From positions 62,001 through 126,000 of the forward strand of contig CADEFN010000004.1 of NCBI GenBank assembly GCA_902826615.1: a stretch of 64,000 nt of DNA. Direction: 5' to 3'. The DNA comes from an uncultured Gemmatimonadota bacterium (lineage in GTDB: Bacteria > Gemmatimonadota > Gemmatimonadetes > Gemmatimonadales > Gemmatimonadaceae). Made by a program: the position numbers and the translations under genes. Each line of letters begins with the position of its first letter. Positions within the stretch are counted from its first letter, which is position 1. The notes under the pieces were generated by a model. It searched no databases. It saw nothing but the letters and a program-made list of their open reading frames with translations, and was not told where the DNA came from. Of this stretch, positions 9,972-19,360 are shown piece after piece.

Positions 9972-12704
9972 GTGCCATCACCGCTCATCCGCGCGTTCCT
10001 TACAGCAGCGTTACTCTCTTCTGCATTAGCGGCGCCTCACATGGCGGCTGCGCAGGACAGCACCGCCGTTGGTACACGGCCCCTTTTACGCGCCGGGACC
10101 CGAAGCACGCCCATACTCATCGATGGGCGTTTGGATGACGCGGCCTGGCGTGACGCGGAGGTCGCCAACCGGTTCATCAATAGAGAGCCGACTGAGGGTG
10201 ACTCCCCATCAGAGCGCACCGAGGTCCGCGTGCTCTTTGACGATGTCTCGGTCTGGATCGGTGCCCGCATGTATGACCGCGACCCGTCGTCGATTGCGCG
10301 TCAGGTGGTGCGCCGGGATCAGGATGCCCAGGCTGATCACTTCGAGGTCGGATTCGACTCCAACAACGACAGGCGCACCGGTTTCCTGTTCCGGGTGAGT
10401 GCGGCCAACATCCAGCGAGACGAATACGTGTTCGACGACAACGAACGCGATCGGGCCTGGGATGCGGTCTGGTACTCGGCCGTCAGTATTGATTCGCTGG
10501 GTTGGGTGGCTGAACTGCGCATACCGCTCTCGCAACTGCGGTTCAGGGCGTCGGACCAGGAGCAGCGCTGGGGCGTGAACTTCATCCGCCGTCGCGTTCG
10601 AACCAACGAAGAGTCCCACTTTTCCCTCGTTTCGCGCCTGCAACGCGGAATTGTTTCCCAGTTTGCAGCACTCGAAGGAGTACGCGCCCAGAGCGCGCGC
10701 CGAGTGGAGCTGCGTCCCTACGCGCTCGGCTCGGTGTTTCGAGGTACGGCCCAGCCGGGGAACCCCTTCAAGACGGGGCGTGATCATGGTTCGCGTGGAG
10801 GGCTCGACGTTCGACTGGGGATCGGAGGCACCTTTACGCTCGATGCGACGATCAACCCTGACTTCGGGCAGGTTGAGGCCGACCCGGCGATCATCAACCT
10901 GACCGCCTTTGAGCAATTCTTCGAAGAGCGGCGCCCCTTCTTTGTGGAAGACGCGAAGATCTTCGACTTTTCGCTCTCGGGGGGACGTAACCGCCTCTAT
11001 TACTCCAGGCGTCTGGGGCGCGCCCCACGCGGAGGCCCGCCGTCCGGAACGCTTTTCTCAGACGTGCCGCTCGCCACCAATATCCTGGGCGCGGCCAAGT
11101 TCACGGGGCGAAGCCAGCGCGGGATGTCGATCGGCGCACTCGCCGCTGTAACCGAAGAAACCGATGGTCGCGCCTTCCTGGCCGACTCCCTTCCCACCCA
11201 GCGCTTCAGGGCGGAGCCCCGTGCCGGATACGGAGTGTTCCGTCTCCGACAGGACTTCAATCGCGGGGCATCGACGATCGGCGCCATCGGTACGGCGCTG
11301 CGCCGTGAACTCCCGGGCGACCGCTCCTTCCACTACCTCCCCTCAACCGCGTTCAACGCCGGCGTCGATTGGGAGCATCAGTGGAAGAACCGAGAATGGG
11401 CGTTCTTCGGGTATGTCGCCGGTTCACATGTGCGTGGCGACTCGGTGGCGATGATTCGCATTCAGCGCGCGAGCAACCACTTTTTCCAGCGCCCCGATGC
11501 GCGAGGGCTGAGCGTTGATTCGGCACAACGCGAAATGTCGGGCGTGGATTGGCGCATGACCCTCGACAAACGGCGAGGAACACACTGGACGGGTTCGGTG
11601 TGGGCAGCGCAGGTCTCCCCCGGCTTCGAGGTCAACGATGTGGGCTTCAGCACCCGTCAGGAGGTGCTGGACGGCGGCGTACGTGTGTCGTATCGCGAGA
11701 TCGTTCCGGGACGGATTTTTCGCACGTACAACGTGTCGATGTCGACATTCCATAATTGGAGTCACGATGCCATCGCGGGGCGCTTTTCTCCGGAGGCGTG
11801 GGGACGCGCGCATGTCAGCGGCTCGGTGAGCGCCAACGCGAACCTGGAGTTCAACAACTTCTGGCGCATCGAAACGAACCTCACTTATCGCCCCGAGCTG
11901 TCGGATCGCGTGGGCACGCGTGGTGGACCGCTGATGCTGAACCCACGCTCCGGCGAAGCACGGATTTCCCTCCAGACCGACCGGCGTCGCACGCTCTCCC
12001 TTCGACCCAGTGTGAGCTACGAGAACGGGATGCTCGGCGTGGGCCACGAAACACAGCTCGGGATGGGAATCGCCTGGCGTCCATCGGCGCGACTCGAGCT
12101 CGATGTGGAGCCGCGGTGGCAGACGTCCACAATCGGGGCACAGTATGTCGGCACCAGCAGCACCACCGACTTTGCTCCGACCTTTGGGCGGCGCTATCTC
12201 TTTGGGGAAGTCGACCGACGGGAACTCACCTTCCCCACACGCCTCAACGCCGCCTTCTCCCCGACGCTGAGTTTCCAGCTTTTTGCCCAGCCGCTCCTGT
12301 CGTCAGGCGATTTTTCGCGCTACAAGCAACTCGACGCCCCGCTGAGCTTTCGCTTTACCGAGTTTGGTGAGGGGCTGGCCCGATCCACCACCGCTGGCAC
12401 CTCATGCGCGAATGGCAGGACCTGTGTCGATGCGGCCCAGCGCCGCCACTTTGATTTCAATGGCGACGGCACCAGCGACTACTCGGTGGGCGAACAGGAC
12501 TTCAATCTCCGAAGCCTGATCGGCAACGCGGTGGTCCGGTGGGAGTACCGGCCGGGCTCCGCCGTGTTTGTCGTGTGGCAGCGCCGGCAACGCAGCGAGG
12601 TGATTTTGGGGGACTTTGCCGCACGGCGTGACCTCCTGGAGCTCTGGCGAGCACCAACGGACAATACATTTCTGGTGAAGTTCTCGTATTGGATTCCGCT
12701 TTAG
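9972..12704 (+). CDS. DUF5916 outer-membrane protein with N-terminal CBM9-like domain
   Basis: This 910-residue exported protein starts at GTG 9972 with signal MPSPLIRAFLTAALLSSALA and a likely cut after AAAQ. Residues 40-235 match the carbohydrate-binding family 9-like module of DUF5916 proteins: IDGRLDDAAW, the FDDVSVWIGARMYD strand pair, and DHFEVGFDSNNDRRTGF. The remaining 650 residues, starting from the conserved FFEERRPFF/EDAKIFDF segment, are aromatic-rich alternating strands typical of an outer-membrane beta-barrel, and the protein ends in a terminal aromatic strand (FSYWIPL). These proteins are thought to be surface receptors or transporters, often next to hydrolases. No Shine-Dalgarno is evident before the GTG. 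The next gene starts 9 bp after the stop, so the two are probably cotranscribed. Confidence 0.9.
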   Translation: MPSPLIRAFLTAALLSSALAAPHMAAAQDSTAVGTRPLLRAGTRSTPILIDGRLDDAAWRDAEVANRFINREPTEGDSPSERTEVRVLFDDVSVWIGARMYDRDPSSIARQVVRRDQDAQADHFEVGFDSNNDRRTGFLFRVSAANIQRDEYVFDDNERDRAWDAVWYSAVSIDSLGWVAELRIPLSQLRFRASDQEQRWGVNFIRRRVRTNEESHFSLVSRLQRGIVSQFAALEGVRAQSARRVELRPYALGSVFRGTAQPGNPFKTGRDHGSRGGLDVRLGIGGTFTLDATINPDFGQVEADPAIINLTAFEQFFEERRPFFVEDAKIFDFSLSGGRNRLYYSRRLGRAPRGGPPSGTLFSDVPLATNILGAAKFTGRSQRGMSIGALAAVTEETDGRAFLADSLPTQRFRAEPRAGYGVFRLRQDFNRGASTIGAIGTALRRELPGDRSFHYLPSTAFNAGVDWEHQWKNREWAFFGYVAGSHVRGDSVAMIRIQRASNHFFQRPDARGLSVDSAQREMSGVDWRMTLDKRRGTHWTGSVWAAQVSPGFEVNDVGFSTRQEVLDGGVRVSYREIVPGRIFRTYNVSMSTFHNWSHDAIAGRFSPEAWGRAHVSGSVSANANLEFNNFWRIETNLTYRPELSDRVGTRGGPLMLNPRSGEARISLQTDRRRTLSLRPSVSYENGMLGVGHETQLGMGIAWRPSARLELDVEPRWQTSTIGAQYVGTSSTTDFAPTFGRRYLFGEVDRRELTFPTRLNAAFSPTLSFQLFAQPLLSSGDFSRYKQLDAPLSFRFTEFGEGLARSTTAGTSCANGRTCVDAAQRRHFDFNGDGTSDYSVGEQDFNLRSLIGNAVVRWEYRPGSAVFVVWQRRQRSEVILGDFAARRDLLELWRAPTDNTFLVKFSYWIPL

Positions 12705-12713
12705 CCCCGTTCT

Positions 12714-13988
12714 GTGCCAGCCTACGCCGTCACCTGTAAATGCGGAGAGCGTTTCCAGGTGGAAGAAGAACACCTGGGCCAGTTGATCACCTGCTGGCGC
12801 TGCAAGCGCGTGCTGAAGCTCAAGTCACCGCTGGCCGCGCCCTCGCAGTATATCCACGTCGAGAAACCCGGCAGGACCGCAGGCGAGCGCCTCGCCGGAT
12901 GGATGCAAAGGCTTCGGCGCGGGATCGAGTCCAGCTGGTCCATTGCCGAGACACCACGCCGCCCCCTGTCGATGGCGGCCAAGGTGCTGACCCTTGCCGC
13001 CTGGATTGTGCTGGGTGGCTCACTCGCCGCCGCGCTCTTCATGCGCGGGCTGGGAGATCGGTTTCTCCCCGCCACCCTCCTGCTCTTTTCCGGGCGCTGG
13101 ATTTTTGCGCTCCCCGTGGTTGGAGTGCTGGCACTCGCAGTGTTCGTGCGGCGAGCTGTGCTCTTCCCGGGGCTTCTGGCCGTGCCGGTGGTGCTCTTCG
13201 GCCTCATGGATTTTCACACGGGGTGGCGCACCCGTCTGCCTGCTGCCAAGGGTTTGCCCATCCGCGTCGTGACGGTCAATGTCGGAGAGCAGGCGCGAAT
13301 TCCCGACGAGTTCCTGAGTTACCTCAACGGCTGGCGCGCCGACATTGTGGCCATCCAGGAGTGTGGTCCCGTCCTCCCCGAGAAACTCCGCCTCATGCCG
13401 GGATGGCACACGCATCGGAGTGAAGGACTCTGCCTGGTGAGCCGCTTTCCCATCCGAGCCGCCGAGGTGATGGATCGTGCGTCGCTCGATCGCGTGCGCT
13501 CGGACACGGACTCGCAGGTCGGTGGTGCGGGGTTCGTGGTGCGGTACATGCTCGACACACCGGCAGGCCCACTCGGCTTCACGAATCTGCATCTCGAAAC
13601 GGCGCGGAAGGGGCTGGAGACCCTCCTCGACGGCTTTGACTTCGAGCGGTTTTCGGCGAACGCTGAGATCCGCGCTATCGAGGCGCGCCGGGCGAGAGAA
13701 TGGGTGGATGGAGGGGTGATTCCGATGATTGTGGCGGGCGACTTCAATGCCCCCGCGGAGAGCCGCAACATTCGCGACAACTGGAGCGACCTCACCAACG
13801 CCTTCGGTGTGTCAGGGTCGGGGTTCGGCGCCACGAAGTACAACGGCTGGATTCGGCTGCGGATCGATCACGTGCTGTATACCAGCGGGGTTCGGGCGTC
13901 GCGATCGCGCGTTGGGGGAGACATGGGGTCGGACCACCGTCCACTGATCGTCGATCTCCGGATTCTCGAACGCGTGGACGATCGTTAG
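12714..13988 (+). CDS. Zinc-ribbon membrane protein with endonuclease/exonuclease/phosphatase domain
   Basis: This 424-residue protein joins three parts. First is an N-terminal zinc ribbon (CKC near residue 8 and CWRC near 27). Second are about three membrane helices (residues 85-170), with a basic linker before them. Third is a C-terminal EEP-fold phosphoesterase (residues 185-420). Catalytic motifs are visible: the VNVG Asn, IQEC Glu, TNLHLET, GDFNAP with Asp and Asn, and the terminal GSDHRPL Asp-His pair. This order predicts a hydrolase with metal-dependent phosphodiesterase chemistry tethered to the membrane; the side it faces depends on helix number. Substrate (nucleic acid, phosphoinositide-like head group or other) cannot be told. 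GTG start at 12714 with no clear Shine-Dalgarno, 9 bp behind DUF5916. The stop TAG lies inside a CGTTAGGC motif. Confidence 0.87.
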   Translation: MPAYAVTCKCGERFQVEEEHLGQLITCWRCKRVLKLKSPLAAPSQYIHVEKPGRTAGERLAGWMQRLRRGIESSWSIAETPRRPLSMAAKVLTLAAWIVLGGSLAAALFMRGLGDRFLPATLLLFSGRWIFALPVVGVLALAVFVRRAVLFPGLLAVPVVLFGLMDFHTGWRTRLPAAKGLPIRVVTVNVGEQARIPDEFLSYLNGWRADIVAIQECGPVLPEKLRLMPGWHTHRSEGLCLVSRFPIRAAEVMDRASLDRVRSDTDSQVGGAGFVVRYMLDTPAGPLGFTNLHLETARKGLETLLDGFDFERFSANAEIRAIEARRAREWVDGGVIPMIVAGDFNAPAESRNIRDNWSDLTNAFGVSGSGFGATKYNGWIRLRIDHVLYTSGVRASRSRVGGDMGSDHRPLIVDLRILERVDDR

Positions 13989-14008
13989 GCGCGGCGGTTG
14001 CTGCCCCG

Positions 14009-15862
14009 TCAGGGCTGGCTGACCGCGCGCTCCCGAAAGAATCGCTCGAGCCCATCGGCCACACCGGTGGCATAGGCATCCTGGAACTCTGGCGTCCGCA
14101 AGGCGGCCTCCTGCTCCGGAATCATGAGAAAAGCACCCTCACACAACACCGAAGGCATCCAGGTGCCGCGGACCACGGCAAGGTTGTCGTAGTTGATGCC
14201 GAGGTCTCGCAACCCCATGCGACGCACCATCCCCCACTGGACGGCGCGCGCCATGGCGACAGAGTGCCCGGTGAAGTAGTACGTGCCGGTGCCGTGCGCG
14301 GTGAAGGGATTCACCCCGTCGGGGAGTGCGTTGAGATGTATGGAGACCATCGCGTGTGCGCCGGCGCGGCGCGCGATCATCGGGCGATCTCCCAGGCCTA
14401 ACGCGGTGGGACCGGTGCGTGTCATCACCACACGCGCGCCTCGGCTTTCGAGGATGCCACGCAGTCGTTCGGCGATCGGCAACGTGGCGACCGCTTCATA
14501 GAGGCCGGTTGGTCCGGTGGAGCCGGCGGGCGGATGTCCGGCATCAACGGCGATCACCAACCCGTTCAGTGGCCGCACGGGATCGACACGCGGCGCGTGC
14601 CGGATCCGGAGTGTGAACGCCCCTCGCTCGAAGCGCGCGAGGTATCCCCACGCATCGCGCCTGAGCGTCACGGTGAACCGCGCCCGATCGTTTGTCTCCT
14701 GCTGCCAGGTGACCCGCTCGACAAGAGTGTCGGCCGTGGCGTAGTTGATGATGTCGGTGTTGGCCGTGACGCCGTGCAACGTGAGTTCGAGCCGGCCCGG
14801 AAATATCTCCACCGACCAGGGTGGCGCCGACGCCATCGGTATGACGACGTCCGTGTAGCCATCGCCCGATCGCACTCGTGCATTTCCGGCTACCCGCGAC
14901 GGTCGGATTTCTCCCACGACTGGCGTGCCGATTTCGGCGGCGTCGACCCAGACATCGAGCCGGTCGTCGAGCCGCACACGCCAGGCATCGCGCTGACGGG
15001 CCGTTATGGGCAGAACGGTTCCGGGCTGAAGGAACCACTTGTACGTACCGCCCACCACCGGGCGCGCGACCACCACCCGATCGCTATCGGGCAGTGTGGA
15101 GGGCGCGACCCCCACCGTGCCTAACGGCAAGCGTCCCTCGTCGAGGAGGGTGACTCGCGGAACAGGGACGCGTACTGTATCGCGTCCGCGGTACACCATA
15201 AGCTGCGCGCTGTCTGCGAGCCATTGGGCTCGTACATCAGCGGCGAAGCCGACGCCTCGCCGAACGAGGCCCACACGCCCGCGTGGCGACAACAGCTCAA
15301 CGGTCGCATCCTGAGCGGCGCGCAGACTCACGCGCACCAGATCGTCGGGGAGGCGCCACAGTCCATCGGCCGGTGTCACACTCGCTGCGTCAACGATGAG
15401 ATTGCCACCCGCAGGGAGAACAGTGGGTTGAGGCACACGACGCAGTCGATGCTCCGATGCGACAGTGTCGGATCCACGCACCGCAACAAGGCGATAGGTG
15501 GGGGCATCTCCCGCGGGAAGTGGGAGAAATCCAAGAAAACTCCCATTGGGTAGGACAGGTACGTCCACACCATTGATCTGGAGGCGCGCCGAGCCGGTGC
15601 CGATCGAGCCGAAGATGAAGTTGGAGTCGACAGAGGCTATGGAGGCGCCGGCTGGTGGATACACCACGCGGATCTCCAGCCTGCCATTGACAGCTGGCAC
15701 TGGAGGAAGTGGCCGCGCCTCAACGGACGAGTTCGGCACAGGGGAGGCCCCTGGCGGTAACCCGGCCCGCTTGGTGCAAGCGGTCATTGTGGCGGCTATG
15801 CCCACCACGACAAGTCGCGCCAGCGCTGCAATTCCGGGGTGAACAAATGGCCGCATCTGCAT
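14009..15862 (-). CDS. Lipoprotein N-acetylmuramoyl-L-alanine amidase (Amidase_3)
   Basis: This 617-residue cell-wall amidase cleaves the MurNAc to L-Ala bond. The leader ends in MTAC (lipobox Cys about residue 29), which predicts an outer-membrane lipoprotein facing the periplasm. Residues 230-300 look SH3-like and 330-420 AMIN-like (beta-rich, LELTLHGV and WGYLARFERGAFTLRI), both wall or envelope-localising modules. The catalytic domain starts near 435: VDAGHPPAGS gives the first zinc His, GLYEA the Glu ligand, MVSIHLNA the second His, and LCEGAFLM the catalytic Glu. Most AmiC-type enzymes are 400-450 residues, so the N-terminal half is unusually long. It is convergent with the EEP gene (20-bp gap). 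Start at 15862, with an in-frame ATG two codons later as an alternative. Confidence 0.92.
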   Translation of the reverse strand: MQMRPFVHPGIAALARLVVVGIAATMTACTKRAGLPPGASPVPNSSVEARPLPPVPAVNGRLEIRVVYPPAGASIASVDSNFIFGSIGTGSARLQINGVDVPVLPNGSFLGFLPLPAGDAPTYRLVAVRGSDTVASEHRLRRVPQPTVLPAGGNLIVDAASVTPADGLWRLPDDLVRVSLRAAQDATVELLSPRGRVGLVRRGVGFAADVRAQWLADSAQLMVYRGRDTVRVPVPRVTLLDEGRLPLGTVGVAPSTLPDSDRVVVARPVVGGTYKWFLQPGTVLPITARQRDAWRVRLDDRLDVWVDAAEIGTPVVGEIRPSRVAGNARVRSGDGYTDVVIPMASAPPWSVEIFPGRLELTLHGVTANTDIINYATADTLVERVTWQQETNDRARFTVTLRRDAWGYLARFERGAFTLRIRHAPRVDPVRPLNGLVIAVDAGHPPAGSTGPTGLYEAVATLPIAERLRGILESRGARVVMTRTGPTALGLGDRPMIARRAGAHAMVSIHLNALPDGVNPFTAHGTGTYYFTGHSVAMARAVQWGMVRRMGLRDLGINYDNLAVVRGTWMPSVLCEGAFLMIPEQEAALRTPEFQDAYATGVADGLERFFRERAVSQP

Positions 15863-15984
15863 AAGCTACCGGGGTTTCCGATTCCCGCGAATCCGGCATC
15901 GGAGTTGCTCCGTACGGCTCAGTGTGTCATCTTCGCCGCACTCGTGCGAGGAAGCCAGTTCTGACTCCGTCCAGATCCTCAGGC

Positions 15985-16977
15985 GTGCCCCAGTGCTCCA
16001 AGTGTAGTCAACCTCTTTCGCCGGGCGTTCGGTTCTGCACCTGGTGTGGCGAAGCCACCCCCGGTCTGATCCTGGGTACCTCCGGGCGATCGCAGTTCCC
16101 TCCACGTGTGGGGCGCTGTCCGCATTGCGATCACACCAACAGGGCTGGGATCCCGTTCTGTGCGCGCTGCGGCTTCAGGCTCGCCGCGGCGACAGACGAA
16201 ACCATGACCTTCTGTCGATCGTGCGGCACCATCCGCACGGACGAAACGGCGAGGTTCTGCGCGGGGTGTGGTGTACGGCTCGCGGGTGGCGGCGGACCGC
16301 CTGGGCCTGGATCAACGTCACCGCGCGGTGTTGCGCTCGTCGGCAAAGCCTCACTGTCGGTGCTCGACTCCGTGGGCAGTGTGACACGCGTGGTGGCGCT
16401 CGAGAGCGAGACCGCGACGGTGCTCACCGATGGCGTGGAGCTGATGGTGGGTGACGGGATGGCGGGAGGGGACGGCGCGACGCTGACCATGGAAGACGGC
16501 GGAATGCGGGTTGAGCCGGTGGGAAATCCGCGAGCCCTCTATGTTTTCCTGACGCAGGAAACTCCGCTGACCGATGGCGATGTTCTCCTGTTAGGCTCGC
16601 AAGTCATCCGCTACCGCCGATGGACCGACGACGGCACCTACTTCGCCGACCAGAACCAGCTGGGCTCCATCATCCCCGGACGCGACGTCGCGGTGCTGGA
16701 ACAGCTGCGTGGCGACGGCCGGGTGCGCGACACGCTCTACCTGTGGCCCAAACGTTCAGTGCTGGTGGGTCGCGAAGAGGGAGACTGGGTCTTTGCCTAC
16801 GATCGCACCATGAGCGCGCGGCACGCGGCCATTGTCTGTCTCGAGGATGGGAGTGTGACCGTACGCGACGTGGGCAGCCGCAACGGTGTTGCGCTCGCCG
16901 TGCGTGGGGCGCGCCGGATTGCCAGCGGCCAGCGGTTGTCCCTGGCTGGCAAGGTCATGAAGGTGGACTTGGCGTGA
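15985..16977 (+). CDS. Triple zinc-ribbon protein with C-terminal FHA domain
   Basis: This 330-residue cytoplasmic adaptor has three pairs of CxxC knuckles in the first 110 residues (CSKC/CTWC, CPHC/CARC, CRSC/CAGC), a Gly/Pro hinge, and a middle beta region around 120-210. A C-terminal forkhead-associated domain (about 255-330) shows VLVGRE, SARHAAI and RNGV, the Arg, Ser-x-x-His and Asn-Gly positions used to bind phosphothreonine. FHA proteins recruit substrates to Ser/Thr kinases and phosphatases. A PP2C phosphatase follows 51 bp downstream on the same strand, so the pair probably acts in one phospho-signalling circuit. I start at GTG 15985, which puts the first Cys at residue 3; the frame stays open 21 codons upstream to an ATG without recognisable protein content. 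Metal binding is inferred from the cysteines. Confidence 0.9.
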   Translation: MPQCSKCSQPLSPGVRFCTWCGEATPGLILGTSGRSQFPPRVGRCPHCDHTNRAGIPFCARCGFRLAAATDETMTFCRSCGTIRTDETARFCAGCGVRLAGGGGPPGPGSTSPRGVALVGKASLSVLDSVGSVTRVVALESETATVLTDGVELMVGDGMAGGDGATLTMEDGGMRVEPVGNPRALYVFLTQETPLTDGDVLLLGSQVIRYRRWTDDGTYFADQNQLGSIIPGRDVAVLEQLRGDGRVRDTLYLWPKRSVLVGREEGDWVFAYDRTMSARHAAIVCLEDGSVTVRDVGSRNGVALAVRGARRIASGQRLSLAGKVMKVDLA

Positions 16978-17028
16978 TGGTGTGGGTGTCCGTGGAATTT
17001 CTGGACGCCCCATGCGGGTGACGACGCC

Positions 17029-18153
17029 GTGAAGACCCCCACTGAAGTGCGCGCCGCACGGCTCGCCGGAGAGGCCCAGAGCGGCAGTGTGCTCGTTGAG
17101 GTGTACGCCCTCACCGATGTGGGCCGCACCCGCGACCATAACGAGGACGCCTTCGTCGTTTCGGACCTCGCCCGCGGGCTCCCCATCGAGTTCGACACAC
17201 CGGTGCAGCAGAAGGTGGGCGCGCGTGGAGTGTTGTTCATGGTGGCAGACGGCATGGGCGGCGCCGCCGCTGGCGAACTGGCGAGCCAGACGGCCGTGGA
17301 CGTGGTCCTGCGGACGCTGCGTGAGGAGTGGGCCGAACAGAAGAGCGTCGCCCCCGACGCTTTTGTGGGAGCACTCGAGCGCGCGACACAGACCGCCAAC
17401 GGCGTCATCTATCGTTACGCCACCGAACACGCCGAAGTCCGTGGAATGGGCACCACCGCCACCATTGCCGGTCTGCTTGGCGATCAGCTGTATCTGGCGC
17501 AGGTGGGTGACTCACGGGCCTATCTCGTGCGCGACGGCGAGGCCCGGCAGCTGACAAAAGATCAATCGCTGGTGCAAAAGCTCATCGAAGCCGGCGAGAT
17601 GACCGAAGAAGCGGCCGAAGTATCGGAGCGAAAGAACATCATCCTCCAGGCGCTCGGCCCCGAGGCCCATATCAAGGTCGACCTCACCCACCAGCGCGTG
17701 CGGCGCGGCGATGTGCTCATCCTCTGCTCCGACGGGCTGACGGGTCTGGTGCGTGGCGACGAAATCGCCCGGGCAGTCCGCGAGGAAGGTGATTTGCTTT
17801 CGGCGTGTAGGCGACTGATCAACCTCGCCAATGAGCTGGGGGGGCCGGACAACATCACGGTGGTGGCGGCGCGTTTTGATGGCGCGGGACTGGGCCGAGC
17901 CACACCGGAAGAACCCGTCGGACATCAGCTGTACGATCGCGCGTCGAGCACGCCACCAGGGAACGATCTCGAAACGCTGCTCCGTGAGCGCACCGACCAG
18001 ATGCTGCGTGGCGCACCGATTGAACCCTTCCCCGTCTCGGTTCGAGAGAACCGGCGGCAGCAGGGCCTGATGATTCGCGCGGCCTTGCTGGCCGCCGGGC
18101 TGTTACTGGCGATTTATCTCGGGTGGCGCTGGTACGGTCGCGTCGCACCCTGA
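17029..18153 (+). CDS. PP2C-family Ser/Thr protein phosphatase with C-terminal membrane anchor
   Basis: This 374-residue PPM/PP2C phosphatase removes phosphate from Ser/Thr residues using two metal ions. Diagnostic motifs are all present: RDHNEDAF, VADGMGG, GMGTTATIAG, VGDSRAYLVR, LCSDGLTG and GPDNITVV, so the metal-binding aspartates look intact. After residue 280 a linker leads to a single hydrophobic helix near the C-terminus (RAALLAAGLLLAIYLGW), which tethers the enzyme to the inner membrane with the catalytic domain in the cytoplasm. GTG start at 17029. It follows the FHA gene, and a Ser/Thr kinase of the matching zinc-ribbon type lies at 58145-59158. Such phosphatases commonly reverse PknB-type kinase signalling; that this one opposes that kinase is inference. 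Confidence 0.95.
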   Translation: MKTPTEVRAARLAGEAQSGSVLVEVYALTDVGRTRDHNEDAFVVSDLARGLPIEFDTPVQQKVGARGVLFMVADGMGGAAAGELASQTAVDVVLRTLREEWAEQKSVAPDAFVGALERATQTANGVIYRYATEHAEVRGMGTTATIAGLLGDQLYLAQVGDSRAYLVRDGEARQLTKDQSLVQKLIEAGEMTEEAAEVSERKNIILQALGPEAHIKVDLTHQRVRRGDVLILCSDGLTGLVRGDEIARAVREEGDLLSACRRLINLANELGGPDNITVVAARFDGAGLGRATPEEPVGHQLYDRASSTPPGNDLETLLRERTDQMLRGAPIEPFPVSVRENRRQQGLMIRAALLAAGLLLAIYLGWRWYGRVAP

Positions 18154-18171
18154 CCTCGTCGGCATCGGCGA

Positions 18172-18188
18172 GCCCTGTGCGACAGGGC
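18172..18188. terminator. Short perfect hairpin between convergent genes
   Basis: GCCCTGT-GCG-ACAGGGC forms a 7-bp perfect stem in the 59-bp gap between the PP2C stop (18153) and the anmK stop (18213). There is no T-run on either side, so it is a weak intrinsic terminator at best. Confidence 0.35.
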
Positions 18189-18212
18189 GCGCTGCTGCAC
18201 TTTAGCCGGTCA

Positions 18213-19334
18213 TCACTCCGGTGTCACTTTCCCCAGGATCCGCGGACCACGTGCCCCGGTGGCCGTGGGCACATTGCCGGGCGCTCCGGTGAGGTGCAGG
18301 TAGCCTAACAAGGCAAAGGCCACGGCTTCCTTTGCCTCTCCATCAAAGAAGATGTCGTCGAAGCTGACGAGACGTGTGGGCGCAATGCTCTGCGCGATGG
18401 CCTCTACCAGGGCCGGGTTCTTCGCGCCGCCTCCCGACACCACCACCTCGGCCACGGGCTCGGGCATGAAGCGGCGATAGCTGTCGGCAACCGATGTGGC
18501 CGTGAGCGACACCGCGGTCGCGACCATGTCACTCACCGTGGCGTCGGGACGCGCACCCCGGCACATGGCGATGAAGCGGTCGATGTAGGCCTGGTCGAAG
18601 AACTCGCGGCCCGTGGACTTGGGCGGCGGGGCGAGGAAGTAGGGGTCATCGAGCAGCGATGCCACCACCTCGTGTATCGTGCGCCCCTCGCGCGCCAGCC
18701 GTCCGTCCTCGTCGTAACGCAATTCGGGAAAGTGGCGGCGCACCACGCCATCGATGATCACCACACCAGGCCCGGTATCAAAGGCTCGCACACCGCGATC
18801 GTCTCCACCCGGCGGCACCACCGTCACGTTGCCGATGCCACCCAGGTTCTGGAGCGCGCGCCAGTGGTCCCGCGAGGAGAACAGCAACCGATCCGCAGCA
18901 GACACGAGCGGAGCACCCTGCCCTCCCGCCGCGACGTCGCGCACACGGAAGTCGCTGATCACCTTGATGCCGCAACGCTCGGCAATGACTGCGGACTCGC
19001 CCGTCTGCCAGGTGGAGTGACCCGGGACATGCCAGATGGTTTGCCCATGCGACGCAATGGCGGCCACCTCGTCGCGGGCCACCCCGCTCGACGCCAGCAA
19101 CCGCAGTGCTGCAGCGGCGAGCCATTCGCCGAGGTCGAAGTTGAGCCGGCAGTACTCCTCGGGGGTGCCCTGCTGCAGCGCGCGGGTCATGCGCTCGCGC
19201 TGAGCCGTGGAGTAGGCCAGCACCTCGAAGCCGAGGAGGTCGGGGACAATGCGGGCGCCATCGCGCGTAAAACGCACCAGCGCCGCCGAGATGCCGTCCA
19301 GCGAGGTGCCGGACATGAGACCGATGAGCAGCAT
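18213..19334 (-). CDS. anmK: Anhydro-N-acetylmuramic acid kinase
   Basis: This 373-residue ASKHA-fold kinase phosphorylates 1,6-anhydro-MurNAc with ring opening to MurNAc-6-phosphate during peptidoglycan recycling. Family signatures are clear: GLMSGTSLDGI at the N-terminus (phosphate loop), IASHGQTIWH, LQNLGGIGN, FDTGPG near the middle, and VVSGGGAKNP with the second nucleotide-binding loop. Length matches E. coli AnmK (about 370). I start at the ATG at 19334, because the open frame continues about 227 codons further upstream only as an out-of-frame shadow of murQ. murQ lies 26 bp upstream on the same strand; AnmK makes the substrate that MurQ cleaves, so this is a two-gene recycling operon. 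Confidence 0.96.
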   Translation of the reverse strand: MLLIGLMSGTSLDGISAALVRFTRDGARIVPDLLGFEVLAYSTAQRERMTRALQQGTPEEYCRLNFDLGEWLAAAALRLLASSGVARDEVAAIASHGQTIWHVPGHSTWQTGESAVIAERCGIKVISDFRVRDVAAGGQGAPLVSAADRLLFSSRDHWRALQNLGGIGNVTVVPPGGDDRGVRAFDTGPGVVIIDGVVRRHFPELRYDEDGRLAREGRTIHEVVASLLDDPYFLAPPPKSTGREFFDQAYIDRFIAMCRGARPDATVSDMVATAVSLTATSVADSYRRFMPEPVAEVVVSGGGAKNPALVEAIAQSIAPTRLVSFDDIFFDGEAKEAVAFALLGYLHLTGAPGNVPTATGARGPRILGKVTPE

Positions 19335-19360
19335 GGAAGAGATCGTGGTCGAAAACGTGG

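Noticed and set aside
16756-17430. Minus-strand ORFs under the FHA/PP2C genes
   Set aside because: They mirror the codon pattern of the plus-strand genes and show no family motif.
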